A stretch of DNA of 64,000 bases from Halobacteriales archaeon QS_6_64_34. Its GTDB lineage: Archaea > Halobacteriota > Halobacteria > Halobacteriales > Haloarculaceae. Shown here piece by piece: positions 44,344 to 54,183 of the stretch (its first letter is position 1; each line of letters starts with the position of its first letter). The notes under the pieces are model-generated. The model was given only the letters and a program-made list of their open reading frames with translations, did no database searches and had not been told where the DNA came from. The stretch lies in NCBI GenBank assembly GCA_003020925.1, contig PXRT01000017.1:149686-213685 (forward strand), written 5' to 3'. The position numbers and the translations under genes are program-made.

Positions 44344-44736
44344 ATGTCCTGTCAGTCCTGTGGTGGTGACACAGTCGCCGTGTCGGTCCCGGCGGAACTC
44401 CGCGAGTATCTGCCCGGCGACGCGCCGACCGTGACGGTCTGTCGCGACTGTCTGGCGATGGAGCCGACCGACGACGCGGTCGACGGCGTCCCGGACCTGG
44501 CGGCGCTGGACGACGCCTTTCCGTCGAACGCCGAGGCGGCCGTCCCGCTGGTGTTGCTCGTGGGCCTGCTCGACTCGCTGGCGCTGCACCGGGCGGAGAT
44601 TACGGCGCTGCTCGAACGGGCCGAGCGGGCCGGAACGGACCCGCTGCTGGTCGTGGACCGGCTGGCCGACAGCTACGGCGACGACGCCCACGTCGACCTC
44701 GCCGCCCGTCGCCACCAGCTCGAACAACTGTTGTGA
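44344..44736 (+). CDS. DUF6276-like zinc-binding protein
   Basis: 130 residues. N-terminal CQSCGG and a later CRDC pair (about 3-6 and 35-38) form a likely zinc site; the rest is helical (ALDDAFPSNAEAAVPLVLLVGLLDSL). Recalled as haloarchaeal DUF6276; unknown function. It follows atpD and may extend the operon. Confidence 0.7.
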   Translation: MSCQSCGGDTVAVSVPAELREYLPGDAPTVTVCRDCLAMEPTDDAVDGVPDLAALDDAFPSNAEAAVPLVLLVGLLDSLALHRAEITALLERAERAGTDPLLVVDRLADSYGDDAHVDLAARRHQLEQLL

Positions 44737-44922
44737 GTGCCTTCTAACCAGTTAGGTACCATGAATTTATACATGCCGCTACTGTCATACGATGCGGCAG
44801 ACGAGAGCGTGTGTCCGCGTGTGGGCCGACACTCTGTCCACGACACTTCCCCACCCCCTTCCCCACTTTCGACAATGTGTAGAGCGACCAGCTCCGTCTG
44901 ACCGTGTGGTCGGTCGAGGCTA

Positions 44923-46179
44923 TCAGACACCGGTCGAGTAACGCAACAGTCCGGCGACACCGCCAAAGGCCGTCTGGAGCTGCTCGCCTTTCTCGAAGTC
45001 CGTCGAGACGAAGACCGTCTCCGTCCCGCGCTGGTCGGCCAGCTCCATCAGGTGGTCAATGGCGTCCTCCCGTTTGCCGTCTTCGGCATCGACCGTCGCG
45101 TTACAGCGCGTACAGTCGTGGTCCGGCGTCGGCTTCGAGCTGGTGAGAAGGTCGTACTCGTCGTGGCCGTTCTCGCAGGTGTAGGCGATGACGTCTTTCC
45201 GGAGGTCCTCGGAGATGAGCAGCTCCTCGACGGCGCCCATGTTGAGGTTCTGACGGGTCTGGTCGAAGCCGTAGGTGGCCTTGTCCCCGTCGTGGAGCTG
45301 CTTGAAGAACTCCTCCATGACCTGCTTGTCCTGGAGCATCTCGTGTTCCTCCAGGATGTCCTCGGCGGCGTCGACGAGGTCGTAGAGCCCGGACTCGTCG
45401 GTGTAAGCGATGTCGAACTTCCCCAGGACCATATCCTGTAGCTCGTGGTGGAGGTAGTCGCCGTCGAGGAACTCGTCTTTCGTCGGTGAGGGGCCGCCCA
45501 CGAGGACGCCGTCTATCTCGTGGCGGTCCGGGACCATCAGGTCGTTTGCCATCCCCGCGACTTCCTGATAGAAGTTGTCGATGGCCTCCAGTCGCAGGCG
45601 GGCGAATCGCTGGGCGGACTGGCCACCTTTGCGCTGCTTGCCCGGCACCAGCGAGGAGGCGGATTTGACCGGTTCGACCCGTTTGCCCTTGAGCCAGCCG
45701 ACGTTGGCCTCCCGCCGGTCGAGCACGACGAGGCCAAAGAGGCCCTTGTCGGCCAGCATGTTCTCCAGTGGCTCGGTGAGAAAGGCCGAGTCGCAGTGAT
45801 AGCGAAAGGACTCGATGGGGTCCGGGGGCGACTCCAGCACTTTGGTCACCATGTTGGTCCGGCCGCCACCGCTGTCGATGGCGCCCGAGAACAGGACCAT
45901 CCCGTTCTCCGGTGGGTGGTGGTCGTAGTACCGTAGACGGTCCTTGAGCGAGGTCAGCGCGTCCTGAACGGCTGTCCGAGTGGCCTTCGATTTGATGTTC
46001 GAGGCCTCGGAGTGCTCCTGGGTGACGTGAGCGACGACGTCGCTTAAGAGCTTGTCCTCGGGAACGTAGATAGAGACCAGCTGGGTCCCGGACCCCTCGT
46101 ACCCCTTGAGTTCCTCGATGACCTTCTTGAACTCGTATTTCTGTTTGTCAGATTGCTCCTGTCCGTCCTGCTCACTCAT
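44923..46179 (-). CDS. prf1: peptide chain release factor aRF1
   Basis: 418 residues. The stop-codon-reading NIKS motif (SNIKSKATR) and peptidyl-hydrolysis GGQ motif (QRKGGQSAQR) are present; C-terminal domain interacts with aRF3-like partners, ending in ECNATVDAEDG-like zinc pattern CTRCN. Start at 46179 excludes a long basic N-terminal extension in the same frame. Confidence 0.96.
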   Translation of the reverse strand: MSEQDGQEQSDKQKYEFKKVIEELKGYEGSGTQLVSIYVPEDKLLSDVVAHVTQEHSEASNIKSKATRTAVQDALTSLKDRLRYYDHHPPENGMVLFSGAIDSGGGRTNMVTKVLESPPDPIESFRYHCDSAFLTEPLENMLADKGLFGLVVLDRREANVGWLKGKRVEPVKSASSLVPGKQRKGGQSAQRFARLRLEAIDNFYQEVAGMANDLMVPDRHEIDGVLVGGPSPTKDEFLDGDYLHHELQDMVLGKFDIAYTDESGLYDLVDAAEDILEEHEMLQDKQVMEEFFKQLHDGDKATYGFDQTRQNLNMGAVEELLISEDLRKDVIAYTCENGHDEYDLLTSSKPTPDHDCTRCNATVDAEDGKREDAIDHLMELADQRGTETVFVSTDFEKGEQLQTAFGGVAGLLRYSTGV

Positions 46180-46307
46180 TACGTTGATTTCGGTGAGGCC
46201 GCGTAAGAACCTGTTGACAGCGAGAGCCCGAGCGAGGCCGACCGCAGGGAGGCCTCGAGTCGGCTCAGACATCGTTCGATTGTCATGATGATTCACGGAC
46301 AGCCGGG

Positions 46308-46345
46308 TTTATATGACTGCCCCTATAGAACACAGACAACAGATT
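46308..46345 (+). promoter_or_regulatory. minD promoter
   Basis: TTTATATG (46308-46315) is a strong TATA element 31-38 bases upstream of the minD ATG, giving a very short leader. The divergent prf1 start is at 46179. Confidence 0.55.
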
Positions 46346-47167
46346 ATGGCGGGGTATGTTTGTACCATCGCGGGCGGGAAAGGCGGTGTCGGCAAGACCA
46401 CGACTGCTGTCAACGTCGGCGCGGGACTGCAGGAACTGGGCTACGACGTCGCCGTCGTCGACGCCGACCTCGGGATGGCCAACCTGGGCTCGATGCTGGC
46501 GGTCGAGCCCGAAAAGAGCGTCCACGAGATTCTGGCCGGTGACGCAGCCGTCAGCGAGGCACTGACCGACGCCCCCGGTGGTCTGACGGTCATCGCCGGC
46601 GAACAGTCACTGGATGCCTTTGCCGACGCCGACCCGGCGAAGCTCCGAAAAGTCATCAAGACGCTCCGGGCCGCCTACGATGTCGTCATCATCGACACCG
46701 GCGCGGGTCTGAGCCACGAGGTAGCCGTACCCCTGGGACTCGCGGACGGTATCGTCCTCGTGACGACCCCCGACGAGGTCGCCGTCGGCGACACCGTCAA
46801 GACCGCCCAGCTGGCCGAGCGCATCGACGGTAACCTCATCGGCGGGCTCATAACACGGGTGACACGGCACACCGACGTCGCCGAAATCAACGAGCGCTTC
46901 GATTTCCCGCTGCTCGCAGTCATCCCCGACGACCCGCAGGCGACCCACGAAGAGCCCTTGGTCCGTAACGAGCCCGACAGCCCCGCTGCGGACGCGTACC
47001 TCCGCCTGACCGATGCCTTAGAGCGCGTGCTCTTCGAGGAGGTCACCGCCGAGACCGACCTCGACACTATCGTCGACGACGCGTGGTTCCTCGACGACGA
47101 GGAAGTGGTCGCCGACGACGCAGACGAGGAAGAGAGTTCCGGCGGCGTCTTCGGCCTGTTCAACTGA
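46346..47167 (+). CDS. minD: MinD/ParA family ATPase
   Basis: 273 residues. Deviant Walker A GGKGGVGKTTTAVN (about 8-21), VVDADLGMANLGSML, VIIDTGAG (Walker B-like), TTPDEVAV. In haloarchaea MinD homologues help position chemotaxis arrays and archaella rather than division. The C-terminal tail is acidic, then GGVFGLFN, without a clear membrane-targeting amphipathic helix. ATG 46346 is the first of the family N-terminus. Confidence 0.9.
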   Translation: MAGYVCTIAGGKGGVGKTTTAVNVGAGLQELGYDVAVVDADLGMANLGSMLAVEPEKSVHEILAGDAAVSEALTDAPGGLTVIAGEQSLDAFADADPAKLRKVIKTLRAAYDVVIIDTGAGLSHEVAVPLGLADGIVLVTTPDEVAVGDTVKTAQLAERIDGNLIGGLITRVTRHTDVAEINERFDFPLLAVIPDDPQATHEEPLVRNEPDSPAADAYLRLTDALERVLFEEVTAETDLDTIVDDAWFLDDEEVVADDADEEESSGGVFGLFN

Positions 47168-47290
47168 CCGCTAGAGCCACAGCAAAACATACCGCCGGCC
47201 AGGAACGCGAGCAACAGTCCCTGGGTCGCGCTCGGGAGGGCCACGACGAAGACGCCGCCGAGAATGCTCACGACGGCCCCCCACCATGTT

Positions 47291-47535
47291 GCGGTGGTGT
47301 TTAGTTAGGCGATTCGGACTGTCACCAGCCAGAAAGCCCCCGACCGCTCGACTACTGCGACTCGCTGCGCGCTTCACTCACTCCGTTCGTTGCAGTGCTT
47401 GCTTCGCCTCGTACGAACGACGGCGGACGACGTAAGCACCGCAACGTAGTGAGGAGCGCAGCGAGTCCCCCGAGTTCAGCCAGCCGGGGCTTTCTGGCTC
47501 TCTTCCGCGTTTTCTACTAAACTAAACACTACCGC
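47291..47535. repeat. R1 repeat element, full copy (inverted)
   Basis: 245 bp with ends GCGGTGGTGTTTAG (47291-47304) and CTAAACACTACCGC (47522-47535), inner motifs AGCCAGAAAGCCCC (47327-47340) and GGGGCTTTCTGGCT (47486-47499). Its reverse complement is colinear with 5664-5896. It separates minD and argS. No TSD is obvious. Confidence 0.85.
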
Positions 47536-47560
47536 TGTTGCAACCAGAAGAACGCAGACG

Positions 47561-49297
47561 CTACATCGAGGTCGGGGCTTCGACGCCGATAGCGTCCAGC
47601 GCGTTGGCCACGGTGTGTCGGGTGCCGGCGACGAGTGCGAGCCGCGCGGCTCGCGTCTCGGGGTCCGCGTCGAGTACGGGACACTCCCGATAGAAGGCGT
47701 TGAACGTCTCCGCGACGGTTCGGGTGTAGGTGGCGACCGTGTGGGGCTGGAGGTCGTCGGCGGCTTCCTCGATGACGGCCGGGAACCGCGCGAGGGCGCG
47801 GAGGAGGTCCCGCTCTTCGGGTTCGTCCAGCCGGTCGAAATCGGGCTCGTCGGGTATCTCGCCGGCGTCTTCGGTAATCCCACAGCAGCGCGCGTGGACG
47901 TACTGGACGTAGGGGGCGGACTGGGCCTCGAAATCGAGCGCGCGCTCCCACTCGAAGGTGATGCCCTTGGTGGGCTGTTTCGAGACGATGTCGTAGCGGA
48001 CGGCGCCGACGCCGACCTGGTGGGCGATGCGTTCGATGTCGGCCTCGTCTAACTCCCCTCGGGTGCGGTCGTCCAGCCGGGACTCGACCTCCTCGCGGGC
48101 GCGGGCGATGGCCTCGTCCAGCAGGTCGTCCAGGTCGATACCGGTCCCTTCGCGGGTGCTCATCCCGCCCTCGGGGAGGTTGACCCAGGAGTAAAACACC
48201 TGCCGGAGCTGGTCGGTGTCGTTGCCAAGCAGGTCCAGCGCGGCGGCGAGTTGGTCGGCCTGCAGGTGGTGGTCCTCGCCCAGAACGGTGACGGCGCGGT
48301 CGTAGGTGTCGAACTTCCACTCGTGGTGGGCCAGGTCACGCGTGGTGTACAGCGAGGTGCCATCGGAGCGCAGGAAGACGAGGTTCTTCTCGAAGTCGGG
48401 CAGGTCGAGCTGCCAGGCGTCCTCGTCGTAGACGGCGCAGTCCAGCTCCTTGAGCCGGGAGACGAGGGCGTCGGTGTCGCCATTGTGCATGAACCGGGTC
48501 TCCTTGACGAACTCGTCGAACTCGGCGGGGAGCCGTTCGAGGGTGATCTGCATCCCACCGAGGACCGTATCCACGACCTCGGCGACACGTTCGTAGGTCC
48601 CGTCGTCGCCGTCTTCCAGGCCCCGGAGGATGGCCTGGATTTCCGCTTCGGCGGCCTCGACGGCGTCCGCCGGTCCGTCTTCGAGAAACGAGTTCCCGTT
48701 GCGGTAGTACCGGACCATCTCGTATTCCGGGGACTCGCGTTCGGGCTCGGGGAGGTCGGACTCGTCGAAGGTCTCGTAGGCCCAGGTGAAGACGGCTATC
48801 TGGCGGCCGGCGTCGTTGACGTAGTAGTGGCGGTCGACGTCGTAGCCGGCGTAGTCCAGTACGCGGGCGACGGCGTCGCCGATGATGGGATTGCGCGCCC
48901 GGCCGACGTGGACCGGGCCGGTCGGGTTCGCGGAGGTGTGCTCGATGACGACGCTGGTCTCGCGGTCGGGCAGGCGGCCGTACTCTTCCCCCGTCGCCGC
49001 CGCCAGCGTCTCGGCGAAGTAGGCGTCGCCGGGCAGGAAGTTCACGTAGGGGCCCTGCGTGGTCACGGCGCCGACGTAGTCGAGCGAACTGGCGTCGACG
49101 GCGTCGGCGATGTCGGCGGCTACCTTCGGCGGCGGCGCGCCGACCTCGCCGGCCAGGCGGAACGCGGCGCTGGAGGCCACGACGGCGTCGACGTCCTCCG
49201 GGGGCTCCTCGATACCGAGGTCGTCGGTCGGGAGGTCCAGGGCCGTCAACGCATCACGGAGTGTGTCTTCGGCCTCCGAACGGAGCTGTCTGAACAT
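47561..49297 (-). CDS. argS: arginyl-tRNA synthetase
   Basis: 578 residues, class I. HIGH-like HVGRARN (about 126-132), Arg-RS core [16 protein letters not shown]-like MSTREG (about 387-392), DALRY-like [10 protein letters not shown] and anticodon domain at the C-terminus ([11 protein letters not shown] pattern). Charges tRNA-Arg. First in a minus-strand group with argS, site-2 protease, lysS and pyrH. Confidence 0.96.
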   Translation of the reverse strand: MFRQLRSEAEDTLRDALTALDLPTDDLGIEEPPEDVDAVVASSAAFRLAGEVGAPPPKVAADIADAVDASSLDYVGAVTTQGPYVNFLPGDAYFAETLAAATGEEYGRLPDRETSVVIEHTSANPTGPVHVGRARNPIIGDAVARVLDYAGYDVDRHYYVNDAGRQIAVFTWAYETFDESDLPEPERESPEYEMVRYYRNGNSFLEDGPADAVEAAEAEIQAILRGLEDGDDGTYERVAEVVDTVLGGMQITLERLPAEFDEFVKETRFMHNGDTDALVSRLKELDCAVYDEDAWQLDLPDFEKNLVFLRSDGTSLYTTRDLAHHEWKFDTYDRAVTVLGEDHHLQADQLAAALDLLGNDTDQLRQVFYSWVNLPEGGMSTREGTGIDLDDLLDEAIARAREEVESRLDDRTRGELDEADIERIAHQVGVGAVRYDIVSKQPTKGITFEWERALDFEAQSAPYVQYVHARCCGITEDAGEIPDEPDFDRLDEPEERDLLRALARFPAVIEEAADDLQPHTVATYTRTVAETFNAFYRECPVLDADPETRAARLALVAGTRHTVANALDAIGVEAPTSM

Positions 49298-49344
49298 ACG
49301 CCACCTCGGCCGGCGGGGAGTAAATGGGTAACGAAACGCCGGGC

Positions 49345-51105
49345 CTAGGCGAAAAAGCGCGGGCCAAACAGCATCACGAACAGGCCGGCTATCATCGACA
49401 GGGTCACCGCAAGCGTCACGGCCGTCGTGAGGCTCCGCCGGCCGGGGACGGGCAGCCGGGAGACGACCGACTCCGTCGACGCCCGCAGGATGTGCCCGCC
49501 GTCCAGCGGGAAGGTCGGGATGAGGTTGAACTGGCCGATGACGACGTTAATCCACCCGGTCCAGAACAGGACGTTCGCCAGCAGGAAGACGGCCGACTCC
49601 CCCAGCAGGCCAAGTGGCCCTTCGACCGTGTAGAAGTCGACCCAGAAGCCGGTGAAGCCGGGGAAGTTGTACCCGATGCCACCGCCGGGTGCCTCGCCGA
49701 TGACCGGGAGGACGAAGGCGAAATAAATCTGGCGGAAGAAGCCGGTGTCGGCTGACTCGGCCCCGTCGCCGCCGATGCCGTTCAGGAACGCCGCTGCCGG
49801 GTACCGGTCGAGGCCGAAGTCGTTGACCTCGATACCCGACACCCCCCGCTCGGGGGAGATGCCGAGCAAGGCGTTGCCGTCGCCGTCGTCGCCAGCGGTG
49901 ACGTTGTAGGTGCGGCGGTCGCCGTCGACGTAGGCGGTGACCGTCATTTCCTCGCCGGCCGAGCGGTTGTCGAGCACGTCACGGAGTTCGGCCGTGTTCA
50001 CGGTTCGCTCGCCGTCTATCCGCGTGATGATGACGCCGGCCCCGGCGGGCCCACCGGCGTCGGCAAAGGCCCCGTCGGCGCCGACCAGCGCGTAGCTCCC
50101 GGTCGGCATCGTCACGGTGTGGCCCGCTTCGGTCCGAATCTCGGCGACGGGGGTCGCCCGCGAGGCGTCGACGAACTGCTCGGTCGTCGAGACGTTCGTC
50201 CCGTTGACGCTGACGATGGTCTCGCCGCTCTCGAGGGGCGCGCTCTCGACGGCGCTGCTGACGACCGCCGAGCGCCTGACCGTCACCGACTCCTTCTCCC
50301 GGAACTCGACTGTCACGCGCGTCTCGTTGGTCGCCGCGAGCGCCGATTCTAGGTCGTCGGGACTGGTCACCTCCTGACCGTTGATGCCCGTTATCACGTC
50401 ACCCGATTCGATGCCCGCCGCCGCCGCCGGGGTCTCCTCGACGGTGTTGCCGACGTGGTAGCCGTCGACGACGGCGATAGAGCCCGCTATCGGCCCGAAC
50501 AGGAACAAGAGCGCGAGAAACGACAGCGCGAAGTTGTTGGTCACGCCGGCCGCGTACATCCGAACCTGTGCGCCGCGATTTGACTGCAGGAGTTCGGACT
50601 CGTCGGGTTCGACGAAGGCGCCGATGGGGACGACCGCAAGCAGCGCCAGTCCCATCGACTCGATGCTGATGTCCTCGACCCGACAGAACAGCCCGTGACC
50701 GCCCTCGTGGACGACCAGCGCCAGCACCAGCCCGAACACGATTTCGGGCGCGACCGACAGCGGGAGGAAGTCGTTGACGCCCGGAATCGCCAGGGCGTTT
50801 CGGGGCTCGTTCAGCGCCGACGGCTGTGGGTCGACGACCGCCTGGTAGGCGCTGAAGGCGACCAGCAGCGCCTCGCCGACCATCACCACCAGGGCGGCGC
50901 CGACCCCCAGGTTCCCCCAGGCCCGCCAGAACCGTTTCGGCCGGGCGAGCCGCGTCAGTATCTGCTTGCCCCGTTGGGTGTGAATCGTCGCGAGCGGGCC
51001 ACTGAGGTTCACGTACTCGGGTATTATATTACGGGACTTGAGCACCATCGCCGCCAGCGTGTACGTGGCGAGTCCAACGAGTACCCACGTCAGCGTGCCC
51101 ACCAT
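49345..51105 (-). CDS. site-2 zinc metalloprotease with PDZ-like domains
   Basis: 586 residues, polytopic M50 protease. Zinc motif HEGGHG in [12 protein letters not shown] (about 132-137), and the third ligand in [11 protein letters not shown] (about 542-546). Between are two PDZ-like domains ([16 protein letters not shown] and [17 protein letters not shown] patterns). Intramembrane proteolysis of anchored regulators or signal peptides. Contrasts with the shorter family member at 54184. Confidence 0.9.
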   Translation of the reverse strand: MVGTLTWVLVGLATYTLAAMVLKSRNIIPEYVNLSGPLATIHTQRGKQILTRLARPKRFWRAWGNLGVGAALVVMVGEALLVAFSAYQAVVDPQPSALNEPRNALAIPGVNDFLPLSVAPEIVFGLVLALVVHEGGHGLFCRVEDISIESMGLALLAVVPIGAFVEPDESELLQSNRGAQVRMYAAGVTNNFALSFLALLFLFGPIAGSIAVVDGYHVGNTVEETPAAAAGIESGDVITGINGQEVTSPDDLESALAATNETRVTVEFREKESVTVRRSAVVSSAVESAPLESGETIVSVNGTNVSTTEQFVDASRATPVAEIRTEAGHTVTMPTGSYALVGADGAFADAGGPAGAGVIITRIDGERTVNTAELRDVLDNRSAGEEMTVTAYVDGDRRTYNVTAGDDGDGNALLGISPERGVSGIEVNDFGLDRYPAAAFLNGIGGDGAESADTGFFRQIYFAFVLPVIGEAPGGGIGYNFPGFTGFWVDFYTVEGPLGLLGESAVFLLANVLFWTGWINVVIGQFNLIPTFPLDGGHILRASTESVVSRLPVPGRRSLTTAVTLAVTLSMIAGLFVMLFGPRFFA

Positions 51106-51192
51106 CTAATTGACGGTTGGGCCAGCAAAGCAAGAGGGTTTGGTTTGGCCGTGCTGCGGTCACCGACACCGTCGCTCGCGGGGTCCCGCTGC

Positions 51193-52836
51193 TCACGCTT
51201 CGCGTCGGAGTCGCTCGACGACGAACTCCCGGTCGAGTTTCCCCATGAAGGTCCCGAGCTGTGGCCCCTCGGTGTCGTCGAACAGCAGGCGGTAGCCGGC
51301 GGCGAAGAAGTCGCTGACTTCGATGTCGTGTCGCTTTGCCGTCTCGTAAATCTCGCTCTGGATTTCTTCGCCGTCGTGGCCGGCCGCGACAAAGTCCGCG
51401 AGGTCGTCGAGGGCCGCCCCCATCCCGGCGTCGAAATCGACGTCTGGCATCTCGGCGCGCTTGAGTTCGTAGTCGAACTCGTTGCCGGTGTGGCGGGCCC
51501 AGCGCTGGGCGCGTTCGACGCGGGCCAGTGCGTCCGCTACGGCCCACTCGGGGGCGTCTTCCGGGATGTGCCCTTCCTTGCGGGCGATTTGCTCGCGGAG
51601 GGCGGGGTCCTCGGTCATCCCAAGGACGGCGGCGAAGGTGTAGGGGATGCGCACTCGCTCCTCGCTGGGTTCGTCGACGACCATCGGGTAGGCCCGCTCG
51701 GCGAGTTCCGCCTCGGCCTCGTCGCGGGGCTCGATGTCGCCGAAGTACACCGCTTCGAACCGGTCGAACTCGTCGACCAGTCGGTCGACGCTCTCGATGG
51801 AGAAGTCCCGCTGCTTACGGGGGTTCTTGACGAAGAAATACCGGAGCACTTCGGGTTCGAGAATCGAACGCACTTCCTCGACGGTGACGACGTTGCCCGA
51901 CGAGGACGAGAGGGGCTCGCCCTCCAGCGTGAACCACTCATAGACCATCGGGACCGGCGGTTCGATATCCAGCACGTTCTCTGCGATGTCCTCGCCCGAG
52001 GGCCAGGACCCCTCGGCGTGGTCCTTCCCGAACGGCTCGAAGTCGATACCCAGAATCTCCCACTGGCCGGGCCACTCGAATCGCCAGGGGAGTTTTCCCT
52101 CGCGGAGCGTGGCGACGCCCTCGTGGCCACACCCCCCGATTGTCCGGTCGCCGGCTTCGACGTCCGCACAGACGTAGTGGACTTCGCCCGCGTCGAGGTC
52201 GACCTCGGTGATGCCCTCGGTGAGTTTCCCGCACGCCTCACATTGGGGCAGGAAAGGGACGTAGTCGTCGTCGACCTTGTTCTGGTACGCCGCGAGGACC
52301 TCCCGGGCGCGGTCGGCCCGCTCGAGTACTCGCCGTGTAACGGCCTCGAACTCGCCTTCGGCGTACAGTTCGGTGTTCGAGACGAAGTCGACGTCCACGC
52401 CCACTAACTCGGCGCTCTTTTTTAACAGGTTGGTGAAGTGAGCGCCATACGAGCCACAGTCACAGTCGAATGGGTCCGGGATGTCGGTGTAGGGCTTCCC
52501 GAGGTTGCGCCCGAGCGCGCCCGCGTCGACCTCGCCCAGGCCGACGATGTTCCAGTCCAGGTCGGCGAGCTGTCGGGGCACCGCCCGCAGACGGTCCCTG
52601 TCGTCGGCGGTAAAGACCTGCCGGACCTCGTGCCCTCGGTCACGAAGGGACTGGGCGACGTAGTAGCCCCGCATAATCTCGTTGAAGTGGCCGATGTGGG
52701 GCACACCGGAGGGTGAGACGCCGCCCTTGATGACGATTGGCTCCTCGGGGTCGCGGGCCTCGATGGCGTCGGCGACCGAGTCGGCCCAGAACGCCCGCTC
52801 GCTGCCGCGCCCGACCTCGTAGGGGTCTTCGGCCAT
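51193..52836 (-). CDS. lysS: lysyl-tRNA synthetase, class I
   Basis: 547 residues, class I LysRS (archaeal). HIGH as PHIGHFNEI (about 47-55), zinc-like CEACGKL and CGHEG, KMSKS replaced by LSSSSGN (about 309-315), as in haloarchaea. The C-terminal helical domain binds anticodon. It starts immediately next to the pyrH stop. Confidence 0.95.
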   Translation of the reverse strand: MAEDPYEVGRGSERAFWADSVADAIEARDPEEPIVIKGGVSPSGVPHIGHFNEIMRGYYVAQSLRDRGHEVRQVFTADDRDRLRAVPRQLADLDWNIVGLGEVDAGALGRNLGKPYTDIPDPFDCDCGSYGAHFTNLLKKSAELVGVDVDFVSNTELYAEGEFEAVTRRVLERADRAREVLAAYQNKVDDDYVPFLPQCEACGKLTEGITEVDLDAGEVHYVCADVEAGDRTIGGCGHEGVATLREGKLPWRFEWPGQWEILGIDFEPFGKDHAEGSWPSGEDIAENVLDIEPPVPMVYEWFTLEGEPLSSSSGNVVTVEEVRSILEPEVLRYFFVKNPRKQRDFSIESVDRLVDEFDRFEAVYFGDIEPRDEAEAELAERAYPMVVDEPSEERVRIPYTFAAVLGMTEDPALREQIARKEGHIPEDAPEWAVADALARVERAQRWARHTGNEFDYELKRAEMPDVDFDAGMGAALDDLADFVAAGHDGEEIQSEIYETAKRHDIEVSDFFAAGYRLLFDDTEGPQLGTFMGKLDREFVVERLRREA

Positions 52837-53520
52837 CTACGCCTCCAGAATTTCGGTGCCGTCGAACCCGTCGTTCTGTACGGCGTCGACGACGCGCTGT
52901 GGGTCGGTGCCGTCCAGCACGATGGTCCGGATGCCCGAGCGCTCTATCACCTTGGCCGCGAGCAGGTCGACCGGCGCGCTGGAGCCGGCGTTCATCTCCA
53001 TGTCGGCGATGATGTCGACCAGTTCGCCGGCGGTCAGCTGGTCGAAGCGGGTCGCTTCGGTGTCGCTCTCCGGGTCGGTGCTGTACACCCCATTGACGGA
53101 AGTCGCATACACCAGCAGGTCCGCGTTGATGTACTCGGCGAAGGCGGCGGCGACGGCGTCGGTGGTCTGGGCCGCGACGATACCGCCCAGGACGGGGATG
53201 TCCCCGCGACGGATGGCCTCGCGCCCGCTCTCGTAGCTCTCGGCCGGTGTCGGCGCGGCGCGGTCGTCGAGGGCGGCGATGAGCAGCCGGCCGTTCAGCC
53301 GGGTGACGGCGATGCCGAGCTGGTCGAGCTCTATCTCGTTTGCGCCCAGTTCGCGGGCGGTCCCGATGTACTCGCGGGCCGTGGGGCCGCCACCGACGAC
53401 AGCCCCCATCGTGTGGCCGGCCTCGTCGAGCGACTGGATGGCGGCCGCGTAGTCGGCGACCCGGTCCGGTTCGAGGTCGGGGGCGAGAACGCTCCCGCCG
53501 ACGTTGACGACGACTTTCAT
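52837..53520 (-). CDS. pyrH: uridylate (UMP) kinase
   Basis: 227 residues, amino-acid-kinase fold: NVGGSVLAPD (about 5-14), VGGGPTAREYI, and YATSVNGVYSTDPESD. Archaeal single-enzyme UMP kinase. Its start at 53520 is 334 bases from the divergent DUF7123 start. Confidence 0.95.
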   Translation of the reverse strand: MKVVVNVGGSVLAPDLEPDRVADYAAAIQSLDEAGHTMGAVVGGGPTAREYIGTARELGANEIELDQLGIAVTRLNGRLLIAALDDRAAPTPAESYESGREAIRRGDIPVLGGIVAAQTTDAVAAAFAEYINADLLVYATSVNGVYSTDPESDTEATRFDQLTAGELVDIIADMEMNAGSSAPVDLLAAKVIERSGIRTIVLDGTDPQRVVDAVQNDGFDGTEILEA

Positions 53521-53559
53521 TGGCCCGGCGTAACCGCGAAAGGCGCTTAAGCGTTATCA

Positions 53560-53845
53560 AGCCCGGACACTACACAGCGTGCTATGGCTGACGTGTGTCT
53601 GACGATTAAGTTGCAGTATATGCCGCTAAATGGGGAGGAAACCGGGAACCTCCGCCGTTTTACGAGCCCGAATACACACCGTTTTCGATACCCAAATGAG
53701 CGGCTTAGAACGGCGTATAAAATATCTCTGGGCTTTAGAAAGCGTTGTAAAAGGTACTATTTAGGGTGATTTAGCCTGAAAGCCGCCAAAGCGACGCGAA
53801 CCTTCCTTCCTTTATATACTGTTCCCAGCCCACTGGAAAAACGAC
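53560..53845. other. A+T-rich intergenic island
   Basis: About 285 bases visibly poorer in G+C than the surroundings, holding two 7-base CCGTTTT boxes 24 bases apart (53655, 53679), a strong TATA stretch TATAAAATAT near 53717-53726, and repeated TTTAG. A 61-codon frame (53584-53769) reads through but has basic composition unlike the gene neighbours; I do not call it a gene. It is probably promoter or recently acquired DNA. Confidence 0.5.
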
Positions 53846-53854
53846 GTGTCACAG

Positions 53855-54103
53855 ATGAGCGCAACTACGCAGTCCTCCGGTGAGGAAGAGCCCTCGAAAG
53901 AACAGCGACTCAAGTCGTTCCTGGCCGAGAAGGCGGCCGACGGCGAGATGTACTTCAAGAGCAAGTTCATCGCGGACGAGGTCGGGCTCTCCCCGAAGGA
54001 AATCGGCGCGCTGATGGTCAAACTCAAAGACAGCGCGACCGAAATCAACGTCGAGAAGTGGTCCTACACGAGCGCGACCACCTGGCGTATCGAACCCGCG
54101 TAG
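53855..54103 (+). CDS. DUF7123-like winged-helix protein
   Basis: 82 residues: acidic start, then FLAEKAADGEMYFKSKFIADEVGLSPKEIGALMVKL, helix-turn-helix-like (by pattern, about 24-58), and WSYTSATTWRIEPA. It resembles a haloarchaeal winged helix family (recalled DUF7123). A GTG at 53846 would add three residues. Strong promoter elements precede it. Confidence 0.75.
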   Translation: MSATTQSSGEEEPSKEQRLKSFLAEKAADGEMYFKSKFIADEVGLSPKEIGALMVKLKDSATEINVEKWSYTSATTWRIEPA

Positions 54104-54183
54104 TATCTGTCACAGCCCCTGGTCCCTCTCCATCGCGGTCCGGAGCACCGACTATTAATGTCCTCGCCGTCTACCGGTAGCCG

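Noticed and set aside
53584..53769. 61-codon frame in the A+T-rich island
   Set aside because: Basic composition, no family, codon use unlike neighbours, and TATA elements lie inside it.
53825..53845. Origin recognition box near CCACTGGAAAA
   Set aside because: Only one short partial match, no orc1/cdc6 gene nearby and no cluster of boxes.
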